Origin: Macrocybe gigantea
Lineage: Eukaryota > Basidiomycota > Agaricomycetes > Agaricales > Callistosporiaceae
DNA length: 64,000 bases
Direction of reading: 5' to 3'
Assembly (NCBI GenBank): GCA_011319805.1
Contig: SJRY01000133.1
Location: 62,001 to 126,000 of the forward strand
Part shown: piece by piece, positions 46,301 to 58,800 of the stretch
Position numbering within the stretch: the first letter of the stretch is position 1
Layout: each line of letters opens with the position of its first letter
Program-made: the position numbers and the translations under genes
Notes under the pieces: model-generated
Told to the model about the DNA's origin: nothing
The model's input: only the letters and a program-made list of their open reading frames with translations
Database searches by the model: none

Positions 46301-46890
46301 TGGGTTCCTGTCTTGTCGCTGGCTGTGGTTTTCGCTGGTTCAGCCACCTTCTGTATCTTGATCGTCTGGTGGTTTATTTTGCACGTTTTGGGGCATCTGT
46401 CGAAGACAATTTCTCCTGTCCTCCATCTGATTGTTGGGTTGTGGTAGACAAGCCAGTCATGTCCTAGTAGCATGTCGTTTTTCCGATATCAAGTACGATG
46501 GCTTCCATATGCTCCTTGTGTCCTTTAATGTCGATGTGGACCTCCGCTACTCGGTCTGCTGTTTTCTGACGATTGGGTGATCCGTCTGCGTTTATGATGG
46601 GAATTTTCTTGATTCGTCGTGTCTTCAGTCCCGTTTTTGCTACTATCGTGGTGTTGATGCAGGTCCTATCCGCTCCGCTATCAACTTCTGGTGTTATCGT
46701 TGTGATTCCTTTTCGGGTTCGTATCCTCGCTGGTACTGCGAGCTCTTTCCTCTTTGGTGGTTTGTCCCCTTGGATGGTTTTTCTTGGTGCTTCAGATCGC
46801 TTGGCAGGAATGGTGTATTTCAGAGTATGGGATGATCTACATCCAGTATCGAAGCGAGTCTGTTTCAGTTGTATGGGTCGCGATTTAGCA
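43328..46890 (-). pseudogene. pol of Gyp-A2: protease, RT, RNase H, integrase, chromodomain
   Basis: Protease with VDSGADRTC (near 46680); RT from about 46400 with FPLPRISELLD, KIDIIWGYNN and the catalytic box, which reads YMD then shifts frame at about 45726; RNase H with VETDASGYAIGAVLS (near 45290) and EQNYEIYDKELLAI; integrase with a zinc-binding H-H-C-C region (HELISRTYW...CETCQR) and DLIGPLPSSNGF...AYHPQTDGQAERSH; C-terminal chromodomain YEIEEILKRKKQGRG, cut by a frameshift at about 43455. Comparison with Gyp-A1 shows further single-base losses near 46480 and 45475 and a shortened A-run near 45405. Confidence 0.9.
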
Positions 46891-46973
46891 CCTCCTAGTC
46901 GGACCCTTCGGCAAAACCCTCTTTGTCAGAGCTTTCTTCATCCTTATCTTCTTCGTCCTCTCCTTTTCTTCTT

Positions 46974-48700
46974 TCACTTCTCTGACCCGGATTTTCCTTT
47001 CTTCTTCTTCTTCTTGCAGTTCCATACATAGTGTCCCTTTAAGCCACAGTTGAAACATGTGACATTTGCTGCTCCTTTTCGTGGTTCCGGGCAGTTTCGT
47101 GAAATGTGTCCTGGTTTATTGCAGTTGAAGCAGTTGTTGCTTCGTACTTTGTCGACTTCCATGGCCTGTCCTGCTCCTCGGCTTGGATTTCCGGCCTTGC
47201 GCTGATTGCTTGTGAATTCTCCTCTCATCACATTTCTGTGTTCATCGATGTTTCGTCCAATTGCTCGAACTGTCTTGATATATTATCTCCATCTGTTGGA
47301 AGTGTGGAGATTGAGTGTACGGCTTCTGCTGTCCTTCGGTTTAAGCTCTTCTCGAGTAGGAAACGAGGGGCTGTTCCTGTCATTCCTGCTTTCCCTGCGA
47401 GGTCTACGAATTCATCCAGAAATTCGTCGATGGGTCGGTTTCCCTGTCTGATGTTGAATAGTTTGCTTCCTGCTTGTGATGGCGACATGACGTTGCTGAA
47501 TCGTGTCTCTATCTCGGTTATGAAGTCGGCCCATGTGCTTTGGTTGGTAGTGGTGTCGATCTTCTTTGATGCCCAGTGGGCTCCGGGTCCGTCGGTCATT
47601 CTAGACAGGACCGCTCCAATCTTCTGTGTATCCGTGAGGTCCCCATGTGCGGTTATGTAGAGTTTCATCTTTCTCCACCAAATATCGAAGGACGTTCGAT
47701 CTCCTGTAAAGGATTTCGGGTCGGCGATGATTCCCTTGTATTCTGTCGTCATCCTTTGGGGGTTTTCTTCGTCGTTCTCTTGGTCTTGGTCTTCCTGTTC
47801 CTGGATCTGTTGTTCTTGGGTCTGCTGTGCTTGTACTTGGGCTTGCTGTTCTTGGAGCTGTTTCTGTCTTCGCTCCTCTCTCTGTTCTTTCCAGTAGTCT
47901 AGGTCGACTCCTGCGATCCTACAAGCTTGTTCAAAATCGGCCCACTCTGCGGCGTCGGTCCGGTTGTCTTTGGTAATCCTTTTCGCTCCCTCCACCGATA
48001 GTATTCATCCCAGTCGCTGTTGCTTACTTTCGCCATGGTGGTGCGATTCTCTCCTTATGCAGTGCTTCGGCGGATTGGTCCTCTGAAGGGATTCGGCGGT
48101 TTCGTTCCTGTGTGTCCTTGACTCTGGTGTCGTTCTCGTTGGTTCTGTCGTATGCTCTGTGCGTCGTGCCCTCTCTGTATCAGTATGTCTTCCTCCTGTG
48201 TTCGGCATTATAGTTCTTGATCTGTTGTGCCTAAAATCTTGGGCTTGTGTTCGTTCTTCTCTCGTTTTCTTGCGGATGGGTTCGTCCTCTTCTTCGGCAA
48301 GAAGATTCTGGTCTGACCACAGCTCTTCTGGGCTTATCCCGTATTCTCCTTCTAGGAAAAGTTCTGCAATGAGTTGTGCTGCTCCTTCGCTGAGGATCTC
48401 AGCGGGCTCATCTGTGGTGGTGAAGGCAAACTCTCTCAGAAATGCCTGTTCTTCGTCGTCGCTACTTGGTGTAGGCGTGCGCTCTCTCTTTCATTTGTTT
48501 GGATTGCTAGTGTCTCTGCGGATGGCGTGGACTGTCTCTGCGAATGGCGTGGACTGCAATGTCTGGTCTACTTCTCTGAGCCAAGTGCTCTCGTCGCTCG
48601 TGCTAGTGCTCGCTGGGTCGGCGACCGCTTGTCGTCGAATGTTGATCAAGTCTTTGATAAAGCGTGACGTGGTGTGTGTGTGAGTCTGAGCGAGTCTCGA
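46974..48700 (-). pseudogene. gag of Gyp-A2
   Basis: The main gag frame (about 47228-48036) holds WADFEQACRIAGVDLDYW, a Gln-rich stretch and the capsid-like FTGDRTSFDIWWRKMKLYI. It continues to two CCHC knuckles: [14 protein letters not shown] and [14 protein letters not shown] (near 47030-47140), then a Lys run. Upstream, 48050-48700 encodes an additional acidic N-terminal part interrupted by one stop. One base is missing near 47958 compared with Gyp-A1. Gag forms the retrotransposon particle and binds its RNA. Confidence 0.85.
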
Positions 48701-48702
48701 CA

Positions 48703-48713
48703 AGGCTTAATAT
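48703..48713 (-). promoter_or_regulatory. primer-binding site of Gyp-A2 (self-priming type)
   Basis: On the minus strand ATATTAAGCCT, 2 nt inside the 5' LTR. It pairs with AGGCTTAATAT at 48791-48801 (minus strand), which begins 33 nt after the TATATAA at 48828-48834. Confidence 0.8.
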
Positions 48714-48715
48714 CT

Positions 48716-49035
48716 TGTTAGGCTAGACGAATCTCAGAAGGACTCGGGCAGACTAAGTGCGAGAGTGGTCTTAAGATGATGGCAAAAGGAATATTAAGCC
48801 TAGCACTACTGGTACATCTGGGAGTCCTTATATACATTACAGTACTCGAGCACGGACCATGGGCTGCGCAATGCTGTGGACTGCGGATGAGTAAGACTGG
48901 AAAGAGATGACTCAGGATGACTAGGGAAGTGGGATGACTCGATGGCTGCGCGCTGCGCAGCATGATGGGGGAGATAAGGGATGTGGGAAAGATAAGATAA
49001 GAAAATGAATAGTCCTTTGGGCGGCATCTGTAACA
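48716..49035 (-). repeat. 5' LTR of Gyp-A2
   Basis: 320 bp with TATATAA and probable transcript start at 48801. Followed by the target duplication AAAGA at 49036-49040. Confidence 0.95.
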
Positions 49036-52000
49036 AAAGACAAACAGACCAACTGCTATAGAATGGGCCAATTTTGAACAAGCCTGTAGAATCACAGGAG
49101 TCGATCTAGATTACTGGAAAGAGCAAAGAAAAGAATGAAGACAGAAACAGCTCCAAGAACAGCAAGCCCAAATACAAGTATAGCAGACCCAAGAACAACA
49201 GATCCAGGAATAGGAAAGCCAAGACCAAGAGAACGACGAAGAAACTCCCCAAAGGATGACGACAGAATACAAGGGAATCATTGCTGACCCGAAATCCTTC
49301 ACAGGGGATCGAACATCCTTCGACATTTGGTGGAGGAAGATAAAGCTTTACATAACCGCACATGGAGACCTCACCAATACACAGAAAATCGGAGCAGTCC
49401 TGTCTAGAATGACCGATGGACCAGGAGCCCACTGGGCATCAAAGAAGATTGACACCACTACCAACCAAAGCATATGGGCCAACTTCATAACCAAGATAAA
49501 GACACGATTCAGCAACATCATGTTGCCATCACAAGCAGGAAGCAAACTATTCAATATCAGACAGGGAAACTGACCCATCAACGAATTTCTGGATGAATTC
49601 GTAGACCTCGCAGGGAAAGCAGGAATGACAGGAACAGCTCCTCATTTCCTACTCGAGAAGAGCTTAAACTGAAGGACAGCAGAAGCCATACACTCGATCT
49701 CCACACTTCCAATGGATGGAGATGAATATATCAAGACAGTTCAAGTGATTGGACAAAACATCGATGAACATAGAAATGTGATGAGAGGAGAATTCACAAG
49801 CAATCAGCACAAGCCCAGAAACCCAAGCCGAGGAGCAGGACAGGCCATAGAAGTCGACAAAGTACAAAGCAACAACTGCTTCAACTGCAATAAACCAGGA
49901 CACCTCTCACGAAACTGCCTGGAACCACGAAAGGGAGCAGCAAATGTCACATGTTTCAATTGTGGCTTAAAGGGACACTATGTATGGAACTGCAAGAAGA
50001 AGAAGAAGAAAGGAAAATCCTGGGTCAGAAAAGTAAAAGAAGAAAAAGGAGAGGATGAAGAAGATAAGGATGAAGAAAGCTCTGACAAAGAGGGTTTTGT
50101 CGAAGGGTCCGACTAGGAGGTGCTAAATCATGACCCATACAACTGAAACAGACTCACTTCAATACTGGATGTAGATCATTCCATACTCTGAAATACACCA
50201 TTCCCACCAAGCGATCTGAAGCACTAAGGAAAACCATCTGAGGAGATAAACCACCAAAGAGGAAAGAACTCGCAGTACCAGCTAGGATACAAATGCAAAA
50301 AGGAATCACAGCGATAACACCAGAAGTTGATAGTGGAGCAGATAGGACCTGCATCAATACCACGATAGTAGTGAAAACAGGGCTGAAGATACGATGAATC
50401 AAGAAGATTCCAATCATAAATGCAGACGGATCACCCAACTGCCAGAAAACAGCAGACCAAGTAGCAGAGGTCCACATTGACATCAAAGGACACAAGGAGC
50501 ACATAGAAGCCATCGTACTTGATATCGGAAAAACTGACATGCTACTAGGATATGACTGGCTTGTCTACCACAACCCAACAATCAAATGGAGGACAAGAGA
50601 AGTTGTCTTCGACAGATGCCCTAAAATATGCAAAATAAACCACCAGACAATCAAGATACAGAAGGTGGCTGAACCAGCGAAAACCACAGCCAGCGACAAG
50701 ACAGGAACCCAGATACCCCCATATCTGATCAGATTCAAACACCTTTTTAAGGAGAAGAACTTCAATTGTTTACCAGACTACAAAGAATGGGACCATAAAA
50801 TAAACTTAACAAAAGATGCACCCAAAATGATATCAAGCAAGGTCTATCCAATGATGCAGAAGGAACTAGAGGAACTAAATGCCTTTGTTGAAGAAGGATT
50901 AAGAACAGGAAAAATACGCCCATCGAAATCACCTTACGCAGCACCCTGCTTTTTTTGCAATAAGAAGGATGGAAGCAAATGACTCATCCAAGACTACTGG
51001 GAAATCAACAAATATACAGTTAAAGACAAGTTCCTACTACCATGCATTAGCAAGCTCCTTGACATACTATAAGGAGCAAAGTATTTTAGCAAGATTGACA
51101 TTATTTGGGGATACAATAACATGTGCATCTGGAAAGGGGACAAATGGAAGGCAGCCTTCCTAACAGCAAGAGGGCTCTTCGAACCGATAGTCATATACTT
51201 TGGGCAGTGCAATGCACCAGGCACTTTTAGCCAAATGATGGCAAGCCTCTTCCAAGACCAAATATGAAGAAGAATATGCATAATCTATATGGATGACATC
51301 ATAATCATCGGACGAACATGAGAGGAACTCCAAAAGAACACTATAGAGGTCATGGAAATACTGAACAAGAATGACTTGTTCATCAAAGGACCGAAATGCA
51401 TCCAGGAATCATCAAAAGTCCTAGTACTAGGATATATTGTAGGAGAAGGGAAGGTAGAAATAGAACCAGAGAAGATCACAGCCGTACAATCCTGGCCAAC
51501 TCCAAAGACAAAGAAAGAACTACAAAAGTTCTTGGAATTCACAAACTTCTACCAATGATTCATCAAGGGATATGCAAAGGTTGCCAAACCCCTGACAGAG
51601 TTGACTGGAAACAAAGCATTCCAGTGGACAGACAAGCAACAGGACACTTTCAAAGAGCTGATCTGACATATAACCTCAGCACCCATTCTAGCACTACCAC
51701 AAACAGAAGGAAAATTCCGAGTCGAAACAGATGCCTCAGGATATGCCATTGGAGCGGTACTATCACAACAGCAGAAAGGACTATGGCATCCGATCGCATT
51801 CATCTCGAGATGTATGACCCCAGCGGAACAAAACTATGAAATCTACGATAAGGAACTTCTTGCGATAATGGTCACACTAAAGACATGGAGACAATACCTC
51901 CTTGAAGCTCGAGAGAGGTTCGAAATATTGATGGATCACAAAAACCTATCATACTTCCAGAAGCCACAGCGACTCAATTCGAGACAGATTGGCTGGTACC

Positions 52001-52595
52001 TGAAATTACAAGAATATGACTATGAACTATGACACATACCAGGAAAGGCGAATGGAAAAGCGGACGTCCTGTCACGGATGGCAGGATATGAAGACAACCT
52101 AGCAGAGAAGGACGACATACAAATGATCAAAGAAGCAGCATTCATTCGACATCTGGATGAGAATAATGAATGAGACTTCGAATTTATGATGTTCGAGGAT
52201 GAACACCCACAGAAAGAAGAAGCAGAAAATAATGAAACAATACAAACAAGAGGAATCACGATGATCGAATCCTTAAGGATAGAACAAATTCGACAATGCA
52301 CATGAAGGGAGACAATCGTAACAACAGGACTGAAGGAAAAACCACACTGGTTCACAGAAGATGAGCACATTGTATACGTAGGAGGAAAAATCTATGTTCC
52401 TCCAGACAACAAACTGAAGGAAGACATCATGTTTGAATACCATGACACACCCATCGGAGGACACCCAGGACAATACTGCATGCACGAGCTCATAAACCGC
52501 ACCTATTGGTAGCCATCAATGCTAACAGACATCAAGAAGTATGTCAACGGATGCGAAACATGTCAGTGAAACAAAATCATCCAACAAAAGAAACA
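49036..52595 (+). pseudogene. gag-pol of Gyp-A1, middle part
   Basis: Continues gag at EWANFEQACRITGVDLDYW and runs through the knuckles ([28 protein letters not shown] near 49880-49990), protease, RT with an intact YMDDI box (near 51286), RNase H (VETDASGYAIGAVLS near 51721) and the start of integrase. The pol frame is kept from about 50540 to 52590 without a frameshift, but is interrupted by many stops, mostly TGA in place of Arg CGA and TAG in place of Gln or Trp codons. Integrase is split by the solo LTR at 52596. Confidence 0.9.
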
Positions 52596-52915
52596 TGTTA
52601 GGCTAGATGAATCTCAGAAGGACTTGGGCAGACTAAGTGCGAGAGTGGTCTTGAGATGATGGCAAAAGGAATATTAAGCCTAGCACTACTGGTACATCTG
52701 GGAGTCCTTATATACATTACAGTACTCGAGCATGGACCAAGGGCTGCGCAATGCTGTGGACTGCGGATGAGTAAGACTGGAAGAAGATGACTCAGGATGA
52801 CTAGGGAAGTGGGATGACTCAATGGCTGCATGCTGCACAGCATGACGGGGGAGATAAGAGATGTGGGAAAGATAAGATAAGAAAATGAATGGTCCTTTGG
52901 GCGACGTCTGTAACA
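52596..52915 (-). repeat. solo LTR, family A, inside Gyp-A1 integrase
   Basis: A complete 320-bp LTR flanked by the target duplication AAACA (52591-52595 and 52916-52920). Removing it and one duplication restores integrase homology (QQKKHAPLHPHEV). Confidence 0.95.
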
Positions 52916-53516
52916 AAACATGCACCCCTACACCCGCACGAAGTTTCACAGCAACCATGGGAAGATATCGGAGTAGATCTCATAGGACTGCTACCCAGCT
53001 CGAATGGCTTTAATGCCATCGCCACAATCACAGACCGCCTGACCAAGATGATCCACCTAGTCCCCACAAAGACCGAACTCACAGCAGAAGGTCTTGCACG
53101 ACTATACCGAGACAATGTGTGGCAGCTTCACAGAATCCCACAGAAGATCATCAGTGATCGAAGACCCCAGTTTGCAGCACGATTCATGACAGTACTTCTA
53201 AAATTACTCAGAACAAAGCAAAATCTATCAACAGCCTATCACCCACAGACAGATGGACAGGCGGAACGATCCCACTAAGAAACAGAAGCCTTCCTCAGAA
53301 GCTTCACAAACAACTTACAGGACGATTGGGCAGAATGGATAGCAATCACAGAGTACCAATACAATGACAAAGCACACCAGGGAATGAAGGAGACACCATT
53401 CTACCTCAACTATGGAATGCACCCCTGGAAGGGAGAGCCACAGATGACAGAAGGGAACAACCCCATAGCAAAGAACTTCGTCGAAAAAATGGACCAAGTA
53501 TGGAAAGAAGCAAATG
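52916..53516 (+). pseudogene. integrase of Gyp-A1, part between solo LTR and Gyp-B
   Basis: Encodes the integrase catalytic core: IGVDLIGLLPSSNGF, DNVWQLHRIPQKIISD and AYHPQTDGQAERSH, then NYGMHPWKGEPQ. It is cut by Gyp-B after KEANV and resumes at 60360. Confidence 0.85.
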
Positions 53517-53933
53517 TGTTACAATTTCAGACTAATCATTATCTTGACGATGGGCACGTGACTCAAAAGCCACATGACAAACACGTGACACAAACCGCGA
53601 CATGACAAACAGGATACAATGCGACGACATGAGGAAATCCTATGACAACAACGCGTCAGTACTGATCAGGGCAAAGGGTTATTGCGCAGTACCTGCAGGA
53701 CAACATGCTGAGCATAGTCAAATCCTTACTCAGACAGACAAGGGTTAAGGGTTTCACGTAACACGAGGATAGCATAGTCGTCGTCTGTGCTAGGTAGTCG
53801 TAACATATAAATACTGAAATTGTACATAGTAGAATCCAGCTTCGAGCTGGCTAGTAATAGCATCCTTATCCCCGCCTCTCACCCTTAAGAGTTAGTTAGA
53901 GTGACCTGTGTGCAGACTTAGTTTTGCGTAGCA
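53517..53933 (+). repeat. 5' LTR of Gyp-B
   Basis: 417 bp, TATAAATA at 53806-53813 and probable transcript start AGCTTCGAGCT at 53838, 32 nt downstream. Confidence 0.93.
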
Positions 53934-53935
53934 AA

Positions 53936-53946
53936 AGCTCGAAGCT
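53936..53946 (+). promoter_or_regulatory. primer-binding site of Gyp-B (self-priming type)
   Basis: AGCTCGAAGCT, 2 nt after the LTR, the exact reverse complement of AGCTTCGAGCT at 53838-53848. Same length and spacing as in family A although the sequence is unrelated. Confidence 0.8.
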
Positions 53947-54630
53947 AGCACCAGCGCACCTCACCACTTCTCTCTTCCTCCATGCCCTTCCTTTGTTGCC
54001 AGATGGCCTCGAGTGCCGTGCGACCAAAGGAACCCGCTACATCGTTACACCTCTACTTCCTACCCAAACTAACATTTTCACCTTTCACCACTACTCCCCA
54101 CCCCATGCCAACTTTTGTTCTGGTCTCTGTCATTGGTCCTTGTTCATTGCATTTGGAAGTGCGAGAGGACTAGGGGTAATGTTGAGTCTGACCCCGTCCG
54201 AATCAAACATCATAAGGCTGTGCTGGGATAATCCTCGGAGAGTCCCACTGCGCATCTGACCAGGTAGTGTGCTGATCCGGGGCATACCAAAGCAAGAGAG
54301 ACCGGAGGACTCGGATGTGTGGACAGTCCCCACCCATCAACCACCCCTCAAATACGCCCTTGAAGTTCATTGTCGGGAACATGTGTTGACCCGAAACGAG
54401 AAAGGGATTGCCAGACCACTGGAATCTCTGACGACGAAACCTTCCTTGACTGCCGTTTGGGGCATCCCCATTGCGACGAGGATTCGAGCCGACCCATCTG
54501 CAGTTTAACAGGCACCTACCACCCTTTTCTCTGGATCCAACCGAAGTGGGAGTCGACGGTTGCGTGCTGCCCACACAGTACTATTCGACAAAACACACTA
54601 CACACCCAATCCCCTTCACGTCACACATAA

Positions 54631-55720
54631 TGGAGTTCATCGCCACCCTCTTTGCATTCATCACCATCATCCTCACTACCCTATTCACCGCCAACCCTCT
54701 TGCCCTAGCCTGGGCACCCTTCGAAACAACCCCCAACAGGCTAAACAGGTTCAAAACGCGACTCGGACTTTGGTCGATGCGATCAAAGAAGAACTGGACT
54801 TGGGCAAGAAGCCCAAGAGAACGAAATCGGAACTGCCGGATCCATATAAAGGGGACCCCGGCCTGATCGGAAGCTGGCTTCGATGTATGGAAGTCTACTT
54901 CGACAAAGAAGAGATCACCAATAAATGGGACATGATCACTTATGCATTGCAATGGATTATGGGAGGCAAGGCTGAACGTGCACAGAACTGGGCAGACTCA
55001 AAGCTACAAGAGTGGCTAGAGTTCAAGACGGAATTAAATGGACGCAGGCAGGAGTTCGGAAATCACTCCACCTATGATGACTGGGAACATGGCCACATCA
55101 TTACGCCAGCAACAGCTAACACTCCAGAAGTCAGAACGGATCCCCTTGGACACCTTCCACCATTCAAGGACTGGGAAAACTTCAAGGCGGAAGCCCGCGA
55201 GTTCTTCATGACCATGGAGACCAGGAACAATGTGATAATCCAGATTAAGGAACTGTCGCAATGCCGACGACCGGTTGAGGACTACATTATCGAATTCTGG
55301 AGCTGGGCTCCCTTGACGGAATATAATGACATCGCCCTCATCAACATCTTTAAACATGGACTCGACCAGGCACTCGGACGACGTATTATCGAACTAGGAG
55401 GTGTCCGCAAGGAGGACATCAACTGGTGGTACAAACGTGCGACAGAACTGGACTGGCAATATCACCAAGCCCAAAAGGAATTCAGTGCAAAGGAGCAATT
55501 CGCTCCCAAGCAAACTCAGAAACCGGCTCAGGGAACCACGGCACCTAAGGAGCAAACTCCGGCACTAGCAACCGGTAATGCTCAAGGACAGCCTGACCCT
55601 AACGCCATGGATGTCGACCGGATGAGGTGCGAAGGACGCTGCTTCCAGTGTGGACAGAAAGGACATATCGGATGTAATTGCCTGACGAACCCCCGCCGAA
55701 ATATGTCACTAGGAACATAG
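54631..55720 (+). pseudogene. gag of Gyp-B
   Basis: The probable start is ATG at 54631 (MEFIATLFAF), with a frame change near 54735 into the main frame (RNNPQQAKQVQNATRTLVDA). It has the capsid-like DPYKGDPGLIGSWLRCMEVYF and one CCHC knuckle, CFQCGQKGHIGCNC, near 55640. The frame ends at 55720. The region 53950-54630 is the untranslated leader, with several short frames and no recognisable product. Confidence 0.8.
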
Positions 55721-55899
55721 AAACGCAGGACGAGACCGCTGCCACCACTAAGATCGAAGAGCTTAAACAGGGTTTTTAATAGAGCTGGGAAGAAGCACTG
55801 CTTCGCCAGCTGATTATGTATCGTCAAATATGAATATAAGGGACATTCCCAACCTTAGAGAATATTTCGAACGAGAAGGTGCACGAGAGTTCAGTCTCG

Positions 55900-58800
55900 T
55901 AAAAGGATACACTCTACCCTGGGTGGCTCAACAGATTTATTGGCAGGATGAGTCCAAAGCATACTCGATCCTTAAGGCATGGACAGATCAATCGTGACAG
56001 AAGGACATCTCACTGGAGAAGCTTCATGAGATCAATCAGATGAATGACCATGATGCGCTCCACACGCTGCTCGACCTCAGACAAAAACCACGATTTGTCA
56101 GAGGCGGCAACAGAAATCAGATGGATGTACTTTGATGATCACGACTCTGGACACTGGACGGACATATAGCATAAAGGCTCTGCTTGATACGGGATGTACT
56201 GGATCTTGCATAGACCGGAAGTTCGTTAAGAAAAAGGAGATCAATACAAAAAGATATCCGATTCCTATTCCAGTCCACAATGCAGATGGAACCCATAACA
56301 TGGTGGGTGATATATGCGAATACGTGGAATTAAGAGTCTGGGTCTAAGACCATGTCGAACGAATGATCTTTTCAGTTACCGAACTCAGAAAGGGCCAGAT
56401 CTTCATCGGTTACGAATGGGTTAAGCATCACAACCCTCGAATCGATTGGAAGACAGAGAAGATCACTTTCAATCAATGCCCCGAAGAGTGTCAGCAGATT
56501 GTCTGAAAAGGAAACCCTGAAAATGATGATACCTCTATCGAGACAAATGAGGTAGACTTCGAACACAGAGAAAAACTCTTGATGATCGACATGAACCAAG
56601 AGTTCCATCTAAATGACGGCTTCCAAATTGGCTGAAGTGACAGCAAAAGCAACAAAGGCTAAAACCTTTGAAGAAATCGTACCGGAAGAATACCACTGTT
56701 TCAAGGATTCAGTGTTCGGAAAAGAGTCATTCGATGAACTACCACTATGACGATCTTGGGACCACGCAATCAAACTCATCCCAGGAGCTAAACTCCAGGA
56801 TTGCAAGGTCTATCCCCTGATGCTAGATGAACAGAAACAGTTGGATACCTTTTTAGACAAAAACCTGAATACCGGACGAATTAGACCATCGAAGTCGCCA
56901 ATGGCCTCGCCTTTCTTCTTCGTGAAAAAGAAGGATGGATCCCTATGACCCGTACAAGATTATCGGAAGTTAAACAACATGACGATAAAGAACAAATACC
57001 CGCTCCCCTTGATCCAAGAGTTAATCGACAAACTCAAGGGAGCGAAATTCTTTATGAAACTTGATATCCAATGGGGATATAACAACGTCTGCATGAAAGA
57101 AGGCGACGAATGGAAAGCCACATTTCGGACAAACCGGGGAATGTTCAAACCCCTGGTTATGTTCTTTGGACTGACAAATTCACCGGCTACTTTCCAAACT
57201 ATGATGAACACGATCTTTAAAGACGAAATCGATCAGGAACACGTAGTCATCTATATGGACGACATTCTCATCTTCAATAAAGACTTGAATGAACACAGAT
57301 GACTCATCCAATGCATGTTGGAAAAGCTAAAGAATAATAAGCTTTACCTAAAACCTGAGAAATGCTCGTTTCATCAACTGGAAGTAGAGTACCTCGGAAT
57401 GATCATCTTGGAAAATGGCATTAAGATGGATCCTGTCAAGGTCGAAGGCATCAAAGGATGGCCAAGACCCACCTGTAAAAGGGACGTCCAGCAATTCTTA
57501 GGCTTTTGCAATTTCTACTGGTGCTTCATTGAGGGGTTTGCAAAGATCGTGAAACCTTTAATGGAACTAACCGGAAAAGCCAACTGGACATGGGGGAAAG
57601 CCCAAGACGATGCATTCGACAGGTTAAAGAATCGGATCAGCTCAGCACCGATCATTTCAATGCCCCGAGATGATGGAAAGTTCCAAATGGAAGTCTATGC
57701 CTCAAATTACGCAATCGGAGGCGTCCTTTCACAGGAACAATCCAATGGTACCTGGAGACTGGTGGCTTTCATGTCGAAGTCATTAAACCTGACAGAACAG
57801 AACTATGAGATCTATGACAAAGAGATGCTCGTGATTATGACCAGACTTGAGGAATGGCGCCAATACCTCTGTAGCGCTAAGCAGAAATTTGAGATTTGGA
57901 CAGACCACAAGAATCTCGAGTATTTCCAGAAACCTCAGAAACTGAATCGCCGACAAGCTCGCTGGATCTCGGAACTTCAGGACTATGATTTCGTTCTGGA
58001 GCACAAACCCGGGAAATTGATGACAAAGGCAGACAGTCTGTCAAGACGACCAGACCATGAGAAGGGGGAGAACGATAATGAAAATGTCATACTCCTAAAG
58101 CCAGAGAATTTTCGTCGGATTTTCATGGTGAAGATCACGCCGACACCAGAATTTCAGGACATTCTGGACCAAATCAAAAGGGCTTGGAAACAAAGAGAGC
58201 CTGAGATCCAGAAACGTCTTGACGAAGGCGAACATGGCTGGGAAGAAAACGACCGAATCATTACATGGCTAAAATGGTACTATGTTCCCAAAAGCCAAAA
58301 GATAAGGGAATGGATCATTGAAACCTATCACTCAGATCAGATCTTGGGACACCCAGGACAGACAAAGATGCACGAGTTAATTACGCGCAACTTCTGGTGG
58401 CCCAAAATGATGAACGACGTCAAGGCATATGTCAAAGGATGCGACAAATGCCAGCGGACAAAGATCATCAGAGATCGGAAGCACGCCCCACTTCATCCGA
58501 ATGAGATACTGAAGGAACCATGGGAGATCATATCTGTAGATCTTGTTGGACCTCTTTCCGAATCTCATGGATTCAATAGCATAATAGTGACGGTAGACCG
58601 GTTCACAAAAGGAGCCAAATTCATACCAGTCAACATGGAAATTACGGCAGAAGGAGTTGCTCGCAATCTACATGACACCATATTTTCGAGTTACGGACTC
58701 CCAAAGAAGGTTATCAGCGACAGAGGAGGACAATTCGTCTCAGCATTCATGACTGACCTCTACACGCTCTTGGGAATCAAAGGAGCCCCCTCGACACCGT

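Larger units (their letters stand above)
42530..49035 (-). mobile_element. Gyp-A2: full-length Ty3/Gypsy chromovirus inside Gyp-A1
   Basis: A 6,506-bp minus-strand element with 320-bp LTRs at both ends and target duplication AAAGA (42525-42529, 49036-49040). By hand alignment its two LTRs differ at four positions, all G/A, so it inserted recently relative to Gyp-A1. Gag and pol lack the transition-type stops of Gyp-A1 but contain at least five single-base losses relative to it, including one inside the reverse transcriptase YMDD box. It is therefore either recently dead or blurred by consensus errors. Confidence 0.95.
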
